Source: JACJXF01 sp964349045 (lineage in GTDB: Bacteria; Bacteroidota; Bacteroidia; Bacteroidales; GCA-2748055). From it: a DNA stretch of 19,793 nucleotides. This document shows positions 8,106-17,021 of this stretch, piece after piece. The number at the start of each line of letters is the position of its first letter. The first letter of the stretch is position 1. The stretch is taken from NCBI GenBank assembly GCA_964349045.1, contig CAYGFI010000087.1:1-19793 (forward strand), written 5' to 3'. The position numbers and the translations under genes are program-made. Below the pieces are notes generated by a model. The model ran no database searches, was not told the DNA's origin, and saw only the letters and a program-made list of their open reading frames with translations.

Positions 8106-9965
8106 TTACTTAAGTTTATCAGTAGCGATAGCATTGACGGAATATTTAACCTTACTATAATCATTATCACTTCCCATTCTTGGGAAACTCACCATAAATT
8201 GGAATTCATCTACAAGATTAAAAATATAGTGGGTTGTTCCTTCAGGCAAGGTCGCTCTTGCAATCTGTTTCTGATCAACGGTTGCATCTGCGCGAAACCA
8301 TTCTTCATAGCGTTCTCCACCATTTAAAGTGTAAATCAAATATGCTGAGTTTACCTTATTGCCATTTTCCTTGAATTTCACCCATACCTCATTGCCGGTT
8401 CTGCCATGATCTGTCACTTTACAGGCCCCTTCCTTGTGTGCAATATCGCTTTTGCAATAAGGATTTAAGAAAGGAAAGCTGGCATGCATATCATTCAGCC
8501 TTTGATATAAAATACTGTCCATCTCAGCTGCTTTTTCAGGCAGTTTGATGCTCAAATTATCCATTTCTTCAATATCCACCCTTTTTGTCCCATTTTCATA
8601 AAGTCTGTATAGCTCCAGGGACTTATCAGGATCATAATTGTGAATGAGTTTGTAATCGCCTATACGAATGGTAGAGTGTATTGCAGCGCCGTGAGGAAAG
8701 TGTTGCATCATCTCATTGCGTACCTCACCATATTTATCCAGGAGCAGCTTGCCATTATTGGGATTAGTAGCCAGCATTTTAGATAAATCTATACCATCCA
8801 GTTCTTGTTCATTGGGATGCTTAGAGCCGGTCCATGCTATTATGGTTGGGAAAAAGTCTGTTCCGTTTACCATCACATTGCTTTCCTGATGTGGCTTTAT
8901 TCCCGGGCCACAAATGATAAGAGGAACGCGGACTCCTCCCTCCTTGGCGTTTATCTTGCCTTTGTCCAGGGGATAATTATCTGTGAATATTTCTCTCGAA
9001 AGGGTGCCTTCCATCCCTCCATTGTCTGAAGTAAAAATGATATAAGTGTTTTCTATTAATTTGTGCCCCTTCCATCTGGGATCGTCGGTATCTTTCAGGT
9101 AAGTGACAATTGTACCGAGGTAGTAGTCGAACATTTCTACCATGGATGCATAGTAGGGATTGTTCTGACCTGTCATTTTCCAGTCACCCGGATCAGTGGG
9201 ATAAGGAGCATTGAGTTTTTTACAATATTTCTCGAGCAGCTGCTTAGACCTTGTATGAATAGGTGCATGTACAAGCCATGTTGCATAATACAGGAAAAAA
9301 GGCTTATCCTTTGCTTGTTCAAGAAAGGTCAGTGCATTTTCATTGTTTGGATCGCGCGGAAATCCGTTTTCGTCAAGTCGATATATGTCATCTTCATTTG
9401 TTGTGGCAAAATCCGACAGCCGATTTGGTTGTTGATTATTGGTTACCCCGCGTTCTGATAAAGTAAAGTCAAATCCATGATCCAAAGGCTGAGGAAATGC
9501 ATTATGTTCTATCGCTATGTGCCATTTCCCTATGTGTCCGGAAATATATCCATTTTCTTTAAGCACTTCAGGAATGATGGTTTCTGAAATCGGTAACCGG
9601 CCACTGTACCATTCTGTGATTGTTTTACTTCCGCTTTCACTGATGGGAATTGGTGGTGCACCACCAACAACATGTGTTCGTTGCAGACGGGCAGGGTGTT
9701 TGCCGGCAAGTATGGCACCTCGTGACGGGGCACAGGTGGCAGCAGGGGAATAGGCCTGCCAGAATTTAACTCCCTCCAGAGATAAGCGATCAATATTGGG
9801 GGTTTCATAGGGGCAGGGGTCATCGATGTCATAGCAGCTAACATCCTGCCAACCCAGGTCATCTGCCAGGATCAAAACAACATTGGGTTTCTCCGGACGA
9901 GGACTGTCACAGCTGTCTAAGGCTGTAATTACAAGGGCTAAAATTCCAATTTTGAAGTATTTCAT
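8106..9965 (-). CDS. FGly-type sulfatase (S1 family), probable lipoprotein
   Basis: This 619-residue sulfatase probably removes sulfate esters from a polysaccharide or oligosaccharide. The N-terminus has a hydrophobic segment ending in LDSC (Cys19), a possible lipobox with an unusual Asp at -2, so lipid anchoring is likely but not certain. Metal ligands Asp35/Asp36 are in NVVLILADDLGW. The maturation motif C-A-P-S-R has Cys78 as the residue converted to formylglycine. Other active-site elements are GKWH (146-149), HAP (233-235), FTSDNGG (311-317; Asp314, Asn315) and AKEGGVRVP (340-348). The C-terminal part after about 500 is the usual small subdomain plus an extra beta-rich tail. It would need an anaerobic sulfatase-maturating enzyme, which is not in this window. 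Its ATG begins 1 nt after the TAA of the glycoside hydrolase gene, so the two are very probably translated in a coupled way. The S1 subfamily cannot be assigned by eye. Confidence 0.93.
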   Translation of the reverse strand: MKYFKIGILALVITALDSCDSPRPEKPNVVLILADDLGWQDVSCYDIDDPCPYETPNIDRLSLEGVKFWQAYSPAATCAPSRGAILAGKHPARLQRTHVVGGAPPIPISESGSKTITEWYSGRLPISETIIPEVLKENGYISGHIGKWHIAIEHNAFPQPLDHGFDFTLSERGVTNNQQPNRLSDFATTNEDDIYRLDENGFPRDPNNENALTFLEQAKDKPFFLYYATWLVHAPIHTRSKQLLEKYCKKLNAPYPTDPGDWKMTGQNNPYYASMVEMFDYYLGTIVTYLKDTDDPRWKGHKLIENTYIIFTSDNGGMEGTLSREIFTDNYPLDKGKINAKEGGVRVPLIICGPGIKPHQESNVMVNGTDFFPTIIAWTGSKHPNEQELDGIDLSKMLATNPNNGKLLLDKYGEVRNEMMQHFPHGAAIHSTIRIGDYKLIHNYDPDKSLELYRLYENGTKRVDIEEMDNLSIKLPEKAAEMDSILYQRLNDMHASFPFLNPYCKSDIAHKEGACKVTDHGRTGNEVWVKFKENGNKVNSAYLIYTLNGGERYEEWFRADATVDQKQIARATLPEGTTHYIFNLVDEFQFMVSFPRMGSDNDYSKVKYSVNAIATDKLK

Positions 9966-9966
9966 A

Positions 9967-12681
9967 TTATTTATCAGATTTTATAACTTTTAAATTTAAG
10001 GTCCTTAGCCCATCCCTGTATACCCTGGCCAAATAAACACCATTTGGATAACCGCTCATATTAAATGTTGCCTTACTATCATTTACAAGAATGTATTTCA
10101 ACAAGGCTCCACTCAGGTCGCAGATTTCAATCCGACTAAGTCTTTCCTCTGATTCAATAATGAAAAGAGAAAGGGACGGATTGGGATACAGTTTGAGGCT
10201 TTTTAAAACATGATCTTCAATAATAGTAGCAAGGGTCATGTTTATATTTAAAGTAGTGTCGCTATTAAGGCTTAAGGCTCCAACCATATCTTCATAACCC
10301 TCTTTCGATGCAGACCAGGTATACTCTTCGAACCTGGTCAGATCCTTAAAAAGAACAATTCCGGTCTGGTTTGTAGTAAGAGAATCACCATCTATTTTTA
10401 AAGAAACATTATATACAGGTTTGTCCTCCGCGTAGATTCTGAATTTGATATCAGCTTTTTTCTCCAGTAGAATCAGCTGTATTGCAGTGTCATTTTCTAC
10501 TTCCAGAGAAGCACGGTTCGTGAAATAATCAGGGTGACTTATGGAATAATCATAATGTCCTTTATATACATCGAAGATGGCAGTGCCATTGATACCTGTG
10601 GTCCCTTCCAATACTCCCAGGGTAGCAGAAATATTTGAGAGCGGATTATTAATACTCTCGGAGATTATTTTGAATATGACGCGTTTTTTCTCCGGTGTAA
10701 GTGCTATTTGGACCACAGTATCTTTAGAAACTTCTAAAGACGATACAAATTCAAAATAGTCAGGATGAGTAATTCTGAAGCTTTGCATTCCTCCGGCAAG
10801 TGAAAATTGTACTTCTCCATTTGCATCCGTTTTCTTTTCTTTCTGTCCGGCAAAAACAGAGATATTCTTAAGCAACGAATCGGCCAGGGTATCCTTCACA
10901 CGAAAAGTCAATAAATATGGTTTCTTTGGCCCTTGTAAAGCATCTATATAGTAAACATTTCCTTCTGCGGCATTATTTGCATCAGGCGAAGCGAAGAATA
11001 AACAAATATTATTATAACACTCTTCTTTTAAGGAATCCTCTGACAAATCGAAGCTATATTCCACCCACTTATCATAAGCCTCAATTTCTTTTGTTAAGCT
11101 TAACTGGGTAGCTTCAAGTTCATCTTTTCTTAAGACCAATTTTAGCGTATTATTGCTGGATGAGTCTTCTGAAGAAGCATATACCCTTATTTTAAATTTG
11201 GCTGTGCTTATATCAACAAGATCTCCTGGCAAATTGAGTATGATATAAGACAACCCTGATGCCCTGACGAATTTTGAAACCCGGGCACTTGGGTTCATTA
11301 TAGTTGTTGGAGATGGCTCAGAGGTGCTTAAGCTTCCTGCAAAGCTGTTGATAGCTATTGCATTAGATTCAAGGGGATAATAATTATGATACCAGGCAGA
11401 TCCCGGTTCTAATGTTGGCATTATTTGCGTCGCCGAGATCTTGTTCTTCCATATGAATGAAGTTTCTTTGGTACTCACATTTACTGTCAGATCCAGATTA
11501 TCATATGATCGTTTATACACATATCCATTTTTAGTTGGTTCGCCCAGGGGCTCTCCCAGATAGTATCCGAATTCTTTAATAAAACTAGCATCCCAGACTT
11601 CCTGGGAATTTGATGCGGTATTTACCCCCATATTATAACTGAAGTAGGCATTTTTTTCAGCAATGATCAGAAAAACGGCAAGGGGAAAATGAACATATTC
11701 CTGCATAAAAACCATTTTTTCCGCTCGTGTAGTTGGTTCAGGCAGATCTGTAGTATAGCCCGGGTCCGATTGCAAATTGATGATCTTGCCTTTCATTAGT
11801 GCTTCGCGCATCAGCTGAATACTCGTTACAATGGCATCAGCTTCAGATTGTGTAAATGCCCTGTTAAAAAAAGCCCATCGCTCCAAATACGATCCGTCCT
11901 CAATTTCCATCATTGCTCTGTTGCCATTGTCCCGTTCATTTCGCAGGGTATTTCCAATGATGAGTTTATTTTCAGGTATGGAATCGTTTAACCTGATCAG
12001 CATGTCGGAATAGTTATCAATTGGGGTGCCATTACTATCATAAAGAAAAGGTGTATCTCCGTAAGATTTATCCAGAAATATACCATCAATTTCAGGTTGT
12101 CTTGCCATTCCAAGGGCTATATTAAACCACCAGTTACGCATTGCTTCAACTTCGTGGTTGTACCAGTAGATATAATTTTTATGGAGAAAAAGAATTTCAT
12201 TGCCTGAAACATCGAAGGTATGCTGGGTCCATTCCCACTCATTAGCTTTATATTCAGTGTCTGCAGCATAGCCATCATATCCCAGGCGTGTATTCCAGTA
12301 GAACAAGGTCTTAATATCAGGATTTACAGCTTTGACGCGCTTTGAAGCATCTATTATACCTTCTTCAATTGTTGAAAATCCAGCCTTATTGGCTTTTTCA
12401 AACATGATTAATTGATAGTTGTGCGCCAGCGTATCGATTTGAGCCTGGGTATATGTATAGGCGTTTCTTACTGCTACCCATCTGGGAATTTTATCCCATG
12501 AAAACTTAGGGAAGTTGAGATTGGTATCTTGTTGAGGATATTCGCCTAAAAACCGAGCCTCAGAAGGGAAGTCTGAATAATCAGTAACATCCCATGTGGA
12601 ATCAGTCTGAGCTTGCACCAGACCTGACAGAAGCAGGATGAGCGTGCAGCTGATGATTGAAATTGTCTTTTTAAGTTTGAT
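9967..12681 (-). CDS. Putative TIM-barrel glycoside hydrolase with three Ig-like repeats and T9SS sorting domain
   Basis: Residues are numbered from the GTG codon at 12618. A putative glycoside hydrolase domain covers about 1-420. It shows RWVAVRN (46-51), TLFYWNTR (104-111), IDGIFLDKSYGD (177-188), MMEIEDGSYLERW (236-248) and a tail LGEPLGEPTKNGYVYKRSYDNLDLTVN. This resembles the uncharacterised GHL15/GH114-like barrels; acidic candidates are Asp183 and Glu238/Glu240. A CBM-like beta-sandwich (about 440-565) follows, then three CnaB/carboxypeptidase-regulatory-like repeats (568-641, 645-718, 723-796) and a T9SS sorting domain (805-883, LKLYPNPS...NGVYLARVY). The frame continues upstream of the GTG and encodes a textbook signal peptide (KLKKTISIISC... 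to VQA-Q), but without ATG, GTG or TTG. I place the start at ATC 12681, 8 nt after GGAG; ATA at 12687 is the alternative. An endo-acting fucanase-like role is speculation from context. It leads the unit with the sulfatase. Confidence 0.72.
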   Translation of the reverse strand: MKLKKTISIISCTLILLLSGLVQAQTDSTWDVTDYSDFPSEARFLGEYPQQDTNLNFPKFSWDKIPRWVAVRNAYTYTQAQIDTLAHNYQLIMFEKANKAGFSTIEEGIIDASKRVKAVNPDIKTLFYWNTRLGYDGYAADTEYKANEWEWTQHTFDVSGNEILFLHKNYIYWYNHEVEAMRNWWFNIALGMARQPEIDGIFLDKSYGDTPFLYDSNGTPIDNYSDMLIRLNDSIPENKLIIGNTLRNERDNGNRAMMEIEDGSYLERWAFFNRAFTQSEADAIVTSIQLMREALMKGKIINLQSDPGYTTDLPEPTTRAEKMVFMQEYVHFPLAVFLIIAEKNAYFSYNMGVNTASNSQEVWDASFIKEFGYYLGEPLGEPTKNGYVYKRSYDNLDLTVNVSTKETSFIWKNKISATQIMPTLEPGSAWYHNYYPLESNAIAINSFAGSLSTSEPSPTTIMNPSARVSKFVRASGLSYIILNLPGDLVDISTAKFKIRVYASSEDSSSNNTLKLVLRKDELEATQLSLTKEIEAYDKWVEYSFDLSEDSLKEECYNNICLFFASPDANNAAEGNVYYIDALQGPKKPYLLTFRVKDTLADSLLKNISVFAGQKEKKTDANGEVQFSLAGGMQSFRITHPDYFEFVSSLEVSKDTVVQIALTPEKKRVIFKIISESINNPLSNISATLGVLEGTTGINGTAIFDVYKGHYDYSISHPDYFTNRASLEVENDTAIQLILLEKKADIKFRIYAEDKPVYNVSLKIDGDSLTTNQTGIVLFKDLTRFEEYTWSASKEGYEDMVGALSLNSDTTLNINMTLATIIEDHVLKSLKLYPNPSLSLFIIESEERLSRIEICDLSGALLKYILVNDSKATFNMSGYPNGVYLARVYRDGLRTLNLKVIKSDK
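10231..10917 (-). repeat. Three CnaB-like domain repeats in the glycoside hydrolase gene
   Basis: Three diverged in-frame repeats of about 230 bp encode beta-sandwich modules. The first two share a clear pattern: TDANGEVQF or GINGTAIFD, then the strand (S)ITHPDYF or ISHPDYF, then LEV..DT..Q..L. The third is more diverged (NQTGIVLF, SKEGYEDMVG, LNSDTTLNI). They probably act as spacers between the catalytic part and the T9SS anchor. They are protein-domain repeats, not mobile DNA. Confidence 0.7.
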
Positions 12682-12709
12682 AGCTATTACTCCATTAGAT
12701 TAGATGGTA

Positions 12710-12771
12710 TAAAGTTGAGAAAAAGAATCGTTTTTTGGCTGCTCAAATCGGTCCTTTTCTTGCTCGGAAAG
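12710..12771 (-). promoter_or_regulatory. Predicted HTCS operator and promoter of the glycoside hydrolase-sulfatase-phosphatase unit
   Basis: Read on the minus strand, the site at 12771-12741 (core 12764-12741) contains GAGCAAGAAAA and GATTTGAGC. It is 25/31 identical to the fucosidase site. Exactly 23 nt later is CAACTTTA (12717-12710), the same -7-like box as at the fucosidase. The leader to ATC 12681 is 28 nt, close to the fucosidase's 35 nt, whereas GTG 12618 would give 91 nt. The site lies in the divergent gap with the HTCS gene, 43 nt before that gene's own -7 box, so the regulator could also act on its own promoter. Confidence 0.72.
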
Positions 12772-12814
12772 TGCATCTTTTTTCAAAATGCTTATTAATT
12801 AAAAACACAATTGC

Positions 12815-12822
12815 TATATTTG
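12815..12822 (+). promoter_or_regulatory. -7 element of the HTCS promoter
   Basis: TATATTTG is a perfect match to the Bacteroidota -7 consensus TAnnTTTG, 25 nt before the HTCS ATG. No clear TTTG -33 element was found at 19-21 nt upstream. A low, constitutive promoter for the sensor-regulator would be expected. Confidence 0.55.
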
Positions 12823-12847
12823 CACATAGCTAATACTACTTTACTAA

Positions 12848-15800
12848 ATGTTTAAATCATATTCCGGGAATATTATTCTTCTTTTATTCTTTTTGATCGT
12901 AGTACTTGGTCCAGTATTCGGACAAACCGAGTACTCCTATTCATTTGTTAATTATTCGAATAAAGATGGATTCAACCAGAATACCGTCTATTCCATTGAA
13001 CAAGATAAATACGGCATTTTGTGGCTTGGTACATCGAATGGATTAATTAAGTATGATGGAAACACCTTTCAAAATATCAGTTGGGAATCAGAAGATCAAT
13101 CCAACATTTACCATGGTCCCATACTGAATATTCTATCTGATAGCAAAGGTCAACTTTGGATCGTTTCAAGGGGAGGTTTAAATATCTATTACCCTGATAA
13201 AGAACGTTTTTTTAAGATTACGTCAGATTCGTTGGAAGTGCTCAACAAAACCATTGAGGACGACGATGGATCTATGTGGGTGATTGGAAACAAATTCTTA
13301 TTCAAAACAACTTGCAAAATAGCCAATGACACAGTTATTGTTAAGTGGTCTCCAAATCTGCTGGTTGACGAATACGCTGAATTAAATATACTTGACTTAT
13401 TAAAGATTAGTGAAAACCAATATCTACTCGCCACAACTACTGGATTGTATAAAATGTCTCTCGAAAACGGCGTTAACAAAGCTGTTTTTGAAGCTGAAGA
13501 ACTCGCCAAATTAACATCTGTAAACTGTTTAGCCTTGCATAAGAATATAATATGGATCGGTTGTACGGCCGGTTTATATAAAACAGTTTTAGATGGTAGC
13601 AAACTACGCCTGTTAAACATATACATGCATGATGAATCAGATATGAATTCTCTTGCAAACGACAACATCAAGGATCTGATGATTGGAAAAGACAACAATT
13701 TATGGATAGGTACCTGGTTGGGAGGATTATCCTTGTATAATGAAGACAATGAAGATTTCACCAACTTTACATATGACTCCAAAAAGAAAGGCGGAATCAG
13801 CAGTAACATGATAAACTGTATATTTGAGGATCCATTCAATGTCATTTGGATTGGTACTGCTCAGGCCGGATTGAATAAGCTGGATCTGAACAACAAACAG
13901 TTTGCTAATATTGAGCATAATCCCTACGATGACAATACCATTCCTTCAAACCTCATAAATTGTGTATTAGAAGACAGAAATGGCTATCTTTGGATTGGCA
14001 CTTATAACCATGCCCTTTGCCGGAGTACAACGCCCGTTAACGATTCCAATATTGAAAATCTGACTTTCAAGCGATTTGATAATTGGTTCAACACCTTTCC
14101 CAATAAGATGATGCTCTCCATTTATGAGGATAAAAAAGGTTATACCTGGTTAGGTTATGAAGATGGTGTCGCAGTTTATAACAGCACTACCAATACCTTT
14201 ACCAAAATAAGTTTTGTTTCGAATGACCAGAAAATCACTATCCAGTACGTGCGAAACATTACATCCATCGATAATGAGAGTATTGTGTTAGCAGGATCTT
14301 CAATCATTGTTTTAAAGGATCCCTGGAAGATGATTAATTCACAGCAGGAAATAATTATACCTGTTCATACTTCATATACATTTGAGAATCCACATGATAT
14401 AGCCGCTATTAAAATTGATAATCCCAAAAAATTATGGGTAGGTTTTCAAAATACGGGCTTATCTCTGTTTGGCTATGATAAAGATTCATTATTTCAAATG
14501 AACCACTTTGAATATTTTGAAAATGACCAAACAAGCATCAGTAACAATGCGGTTTTTTGTTTCTACAAAGACCCAAATCAAAGGCTTTGGATTGGTACAT
14601 TTGGAGGTGGCTTAAACAGGTTGGAGAATATTCCTGGCAGCCAAAACAATAGATTTGAACGTCTCCGTGATACAATTGACTTGGTGAATAATGCCTTTTA
14701 TGGCATCATCGAAGAAAATGATTCCATCATTTGGTGTGCGACTGACATGGGGATATTTAAACTGAATACAAAGTCATTTGAATCGCAGAATTACAATATG
14801 TATGACGGGCTTCTAAGCAACAACTTCAGAATGAATGCATACCATAAAGGTCGCTCCGGATTCTACTATTTTGGAGGACTAAACGGACTCACTGCATTCA
14901 AACCAGATCAAATAAAGCCAAATCTCATCCCGCCTGGTGTACGAATTACGGAGCTCAAAATCAATAATAGAAAAGTAACGGTTGGAGAACGTATAGACAA
15001 TAGAGTCATTCTTAAAAAGCATATTTCGGAAGAAAGTGAGCTGGTCTTAAAAAGAGAAGACAAGACAATCTCATTAGGTTTAACGGTGTATCATACTTCC
15101 ATCCCGGAAAAAAACCGCCTTTCATATATTTTGGAAGGTTTTGATAAGGAATGGATCGAAGTCAGGCAGGGATTTTATTCAGCAACATATACTAATCTAA
15201 AGCCGGGAGATTATACTTTCAGGGTCCGAGGATACAACTGTGACGGGCTCATGTCAGAAAATGAAGCCTCTATTGATATTAAAGTTTTGGCACCGTGGTT
15301 TGCCAGACTATTTAGCAAAGTTCTTTTTGCTCTGTTGGCCATTTCGATTATCTCAGCCATTTTCATCTATTTGACGGAAATGAAAAATCTGCAAAACAAA
15401 CTCCAATTCGAAAAATTGGATAAGGAGAGAATCAAGGAAGTAAACCTGTCAAAACTCCGCTTTTTCACCAATATATCTCATGAATTCAAAACCCCGCTTT
15501 CACTGATTTCTATACCACTTCAAAAACTAAAAGAATTATCACAAAGTGATGAGGAAAAGGAATATGTGCAAATGATCGAAAAAAACAGCAACCGATTGAT
15601 TCGCTTAATCGATCAATTACTCACCTTTAGAAGAATAGAGCATGGAGGACTTAAGCTAAAGATCACGGAAACAACATTGGAGGATTTTATCTATCCTGTT
15701 GCTGATGCATTTGAATCACTTTCCCTGAAGAAAGGAATAGTGTTTTATTACCAGGTAAAAGATCCCGCGTTTCTGATCTATATGGATCTTGAAAAGATGG

Positions 15801-16987
15801 AGCAGGTTTTGTTTAATCTTCTTTCCAACGCTTTTAAGTTTACACCTGCTAATGGAAAAGTCAGGTTGGAAGGCTACATTAGTGCAATCGAGAATAAAAA
15901 ATATGCCTGCTTTGATGTAACCGACAACGGAATCGGTATTCCGGCAATTGATATGGATAAAATCTTTGATCGCTTCTACCAGTCTGCATCAGAACTGCAA
16001 AATTTGGGAACAGGTATTGGCTTATCTTACAGTAAATCAATCGTGGAGCTTCACAAGGGATCGATAAAGGTGAAAAGTATTCCCGGAAAAGGCACTTGTA
16101 TTTCTGTAATGATTCCAACGGATGAATTACAGTCACCCGATACTTTGAAGAATGTAGTAAAGCGAATAGACGCTTATGAATTACTTGAATACGAAAAAAT
16201 ATCAAGCAATAGTGCAACTTATATAGATTCGGAAGATAAACAGAAACCTTGCATTTTAATCGCTGATGATGAGGTTGATTTCAGGAATATCATTAAAAGT
16301 GTCTTAAAAAAGGATTACAGGATTCTTGAAGCATCAAATGGATTAGAGGCAATGGAAATTGCCGTTTCAGGAGAGGCCGATTTAATCATTAGTGACGTGA
16401 TGATGCCTGGCATGAATGGCTATGACTTTTGTAATAAGATTAAAACGGATATAAAATATTGTCACATCCCCTTTATTCTTCTTACGGCCCTGAAGGAAAT
16501 CGATAGTCATATCCAGGGTGTTGAGCTTGGGGCCGATTCTTTTATTCCAAAACCCTTCAACCTGAAATACCTTGAAGTAACAGTTCGAAAACTGATCGAA
16601 AACAGGGAGAAATTAAAAGAGCATTTTTCGAAGTCACATATATTACCCTGCGATGTTCAAATCTCGGGGATTGATGCAGAGTTTATCAAAAAAGTGAATA
16701 ACGCCATACAGAAAAACCTAGATAATTCCTCTTTCGGTGTTGTAGACCTTGCCAGCGAAACCAATCTGAGTACTTCCCAATTGTACCGTAAGCTGAAACT
16801 TTTAACCGGTCAGATTCCAAATGCCTACCTTAGAAATTATCGCTTACAGGTTGCTGCAGAACTGCTTTCAGCAAATCCCGGTATTAGTATGAAAAGCGTA
16901 ATGTACGATGTTGGCATTGAATCCGCTTCCCATTTCAGCCATACCTTTAAAAAGAAATTTGGTTGCTCTCCATCAGAATACTCCTAA
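12848..16987 (+). CDS. Hybrid two-component system sensor-regulator (HTCS), five-domain fusion
   Basis: This 1379-residue protein has the full HTCS architecture. A signal peptide (about 1-25, ending VFG-Q) is followed by a periplasmic Reg_prop double propeller (about 30-690) with many LWIGT..GGL..L strands. A Y_Y_Y domain spans about 740-800 (ILEGFDKEWI, LKPGDYTFRVRG). One transmembrane helix lies at about 825-845. The HisKA domain has ISHEFKTPL with phospho-acceptor His878. The ATPase shows NLLSNAFKFTP, DNGIGIP and GTGIGLS. The receiver domain has acidic Asp1140/Asp1141, phospho-acceptor Asp1183 in ISDVMMPG and Lys1235 in PKPF. A C-terminal AraC-type double HTH (about 1280-1379) ends FGCSPSEYS. 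All key residues are present, so it should be active. Family knowledge: HTCSs bind oligosaccharides in the periplasm and activate adjacent polysaccharide-utilisation genes. It is divergent from the enzyme units and is the natural candidate to bind the four operators described here. The ATG at 12848 keeps the signal peptide. Confidence 0.96.
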   Translation: MFKSYSGNIILLLFFLIVVLGPVFGQTEYSYSFVNYSNKDGFNQNTVYSIEQDKYGILWLGTSNGLIKYDGNTFQNISWESEDQSNIYHGPILNILSDSKGQLWIVSRGGLNIYYPDKERFFKITSDSLEVLNKTIEDDDGSMWVIGNKFLFKTTCKIANDTVIVKWSPNLLVDEYAELNILDLLKISENQYLLATTTGLYKMSLENGVNKAVFEAEELAKLTSVNCLALHKNIIWIGCTAGLYKTVLDGSKLRLLNIYMHDESDMNSLANDNIKDLMIGKDNNLWIGTWLGGLSLYNEDNEDFTNFTYDSKKKGGISSNMINCIFEDPFNVIWIGTAQAGLNKLDLNNKQFANIEHNPYDDNTIPSNLINCVLEDRNGYLWIGTYNHALCRSTTPVNDSNIENLTFKRFDNWFNTFPNKMMLSIYEDKKGYTWLGYEDGVAVYNSTTNTFTKISFVSNDQKITIQYVRNITSIDNESIVLAGSSIIVLKDPWKMINSQQEIIIPVHTSYTFENPHDIAAIKIDNPKKLWVGFQNTGLSLFGYDKDSLFQMNHFEYFENDQTSISNNAVFCFYKDPNQRLWIGTFGGGLNRLENIPGSQNNRFERLRDTIDLVNNAFYGIIEENDSIIWCATDMGIFKLNTKSFESQNYNMYDGLLSNNFRMNAYHKGRSGFYYFGGLNGLTAFKPDQIKPNLIPPGVRITELKINNRKVTVGERIDNRVILKKHISEESELVLKREDKTISLGLTVYHTSIPEKNRLSYILEGFDKEWIEVRQGFYSATYTNLKPGDYTFRVRGYNCDGLMSENEASIDIKVLAPWFARLFSKVLFALLAISIISAIFIYLTEMKNLQNKLQFEKLDKERIKEVNLSKLRFFTNISHEFKTPLSLISIPLQKLKELSQSDEEKEYVQMIEKNSNRLIRLIDQLLTFRRIEHGGLKLKITETTLEDFIYPVADAFESLSLKKGIVFYYQVKDPAFLIYMDLEKMEQVLFNLLSNAFKFTPANGKVRLEGYISAIENKKYACFDVTDNGIGIPAIDMDKIFDRFYQSASELQNLGTGIGLSYSKSIVELHKGSIKVKSIPGKGTCISVMIPTDELQSPDTLKNVVKRIDAYELLEYEKISSNSATYIDSEDKQKPCILIADDEVDFRNIIKSVLKKDYRILEASNGLEAMEIAVSGEADLIISDVMMPGMNGYDFCNKIKTDIKYCHIPFILLTALKEIDSHIQGVELGADSFIPKPFNLKYLEVTVRKLIENREKLKEHFSKSHILPCDVQISGIDAEFIKKVNNAIQKNLDNSSFGVVDLASETNLSTSQLYRKLKLLTGQIPNAYLRNYRLQVAAELLSANPGISMKSVMYDVGIESASHFSHTFKKKFGCSPSEYS

Positions 16988-17001
16988 GTTATCAGTCTTA
17001 A

Positions 17002-17021
17002 ATTTTATTTTTTAATAAAAT
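17002..17021. terminator. AT-only palindrome after the HTCS gene, possible weak terminator
   Basis: ATTTTATT at 17002-17009 pairs perfectly with AATAAAAT at 17014-17021 across a TTTT loop, 14 nt after the HTCS stop. It has no G-C pairs, so the hairpin would be weak. It adjoins the operator of the next gene, so it may instead be part of that regulatory region. Confidence 0.25.

Noticed and set aside
8009..8170. N-terminal extension of the histidine phosphatase to ATG 8170
   Set aside because: It would overlap the sulfatase gene by 65 nt and place a clear signal peptide in mid-protein. ATG 8008 is preferred.
9967..12618. GTG at 12618 as the start of the glycoside hydrolase
   Set aside because: It lies at the signal-peptide cleavage region (VQA-Q). 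It would give a T9SS-domain protein with no Sec signal and a 91-nt leader unlike the co-regulated fucosidase.
13189..13845. Long minus-strand open frame (218 codons) opposite the HTCS propeller
   Set aside because: It is a shadow of the HTCS reading frame, with no recognisable domain, promoter or ribosome-binding context.
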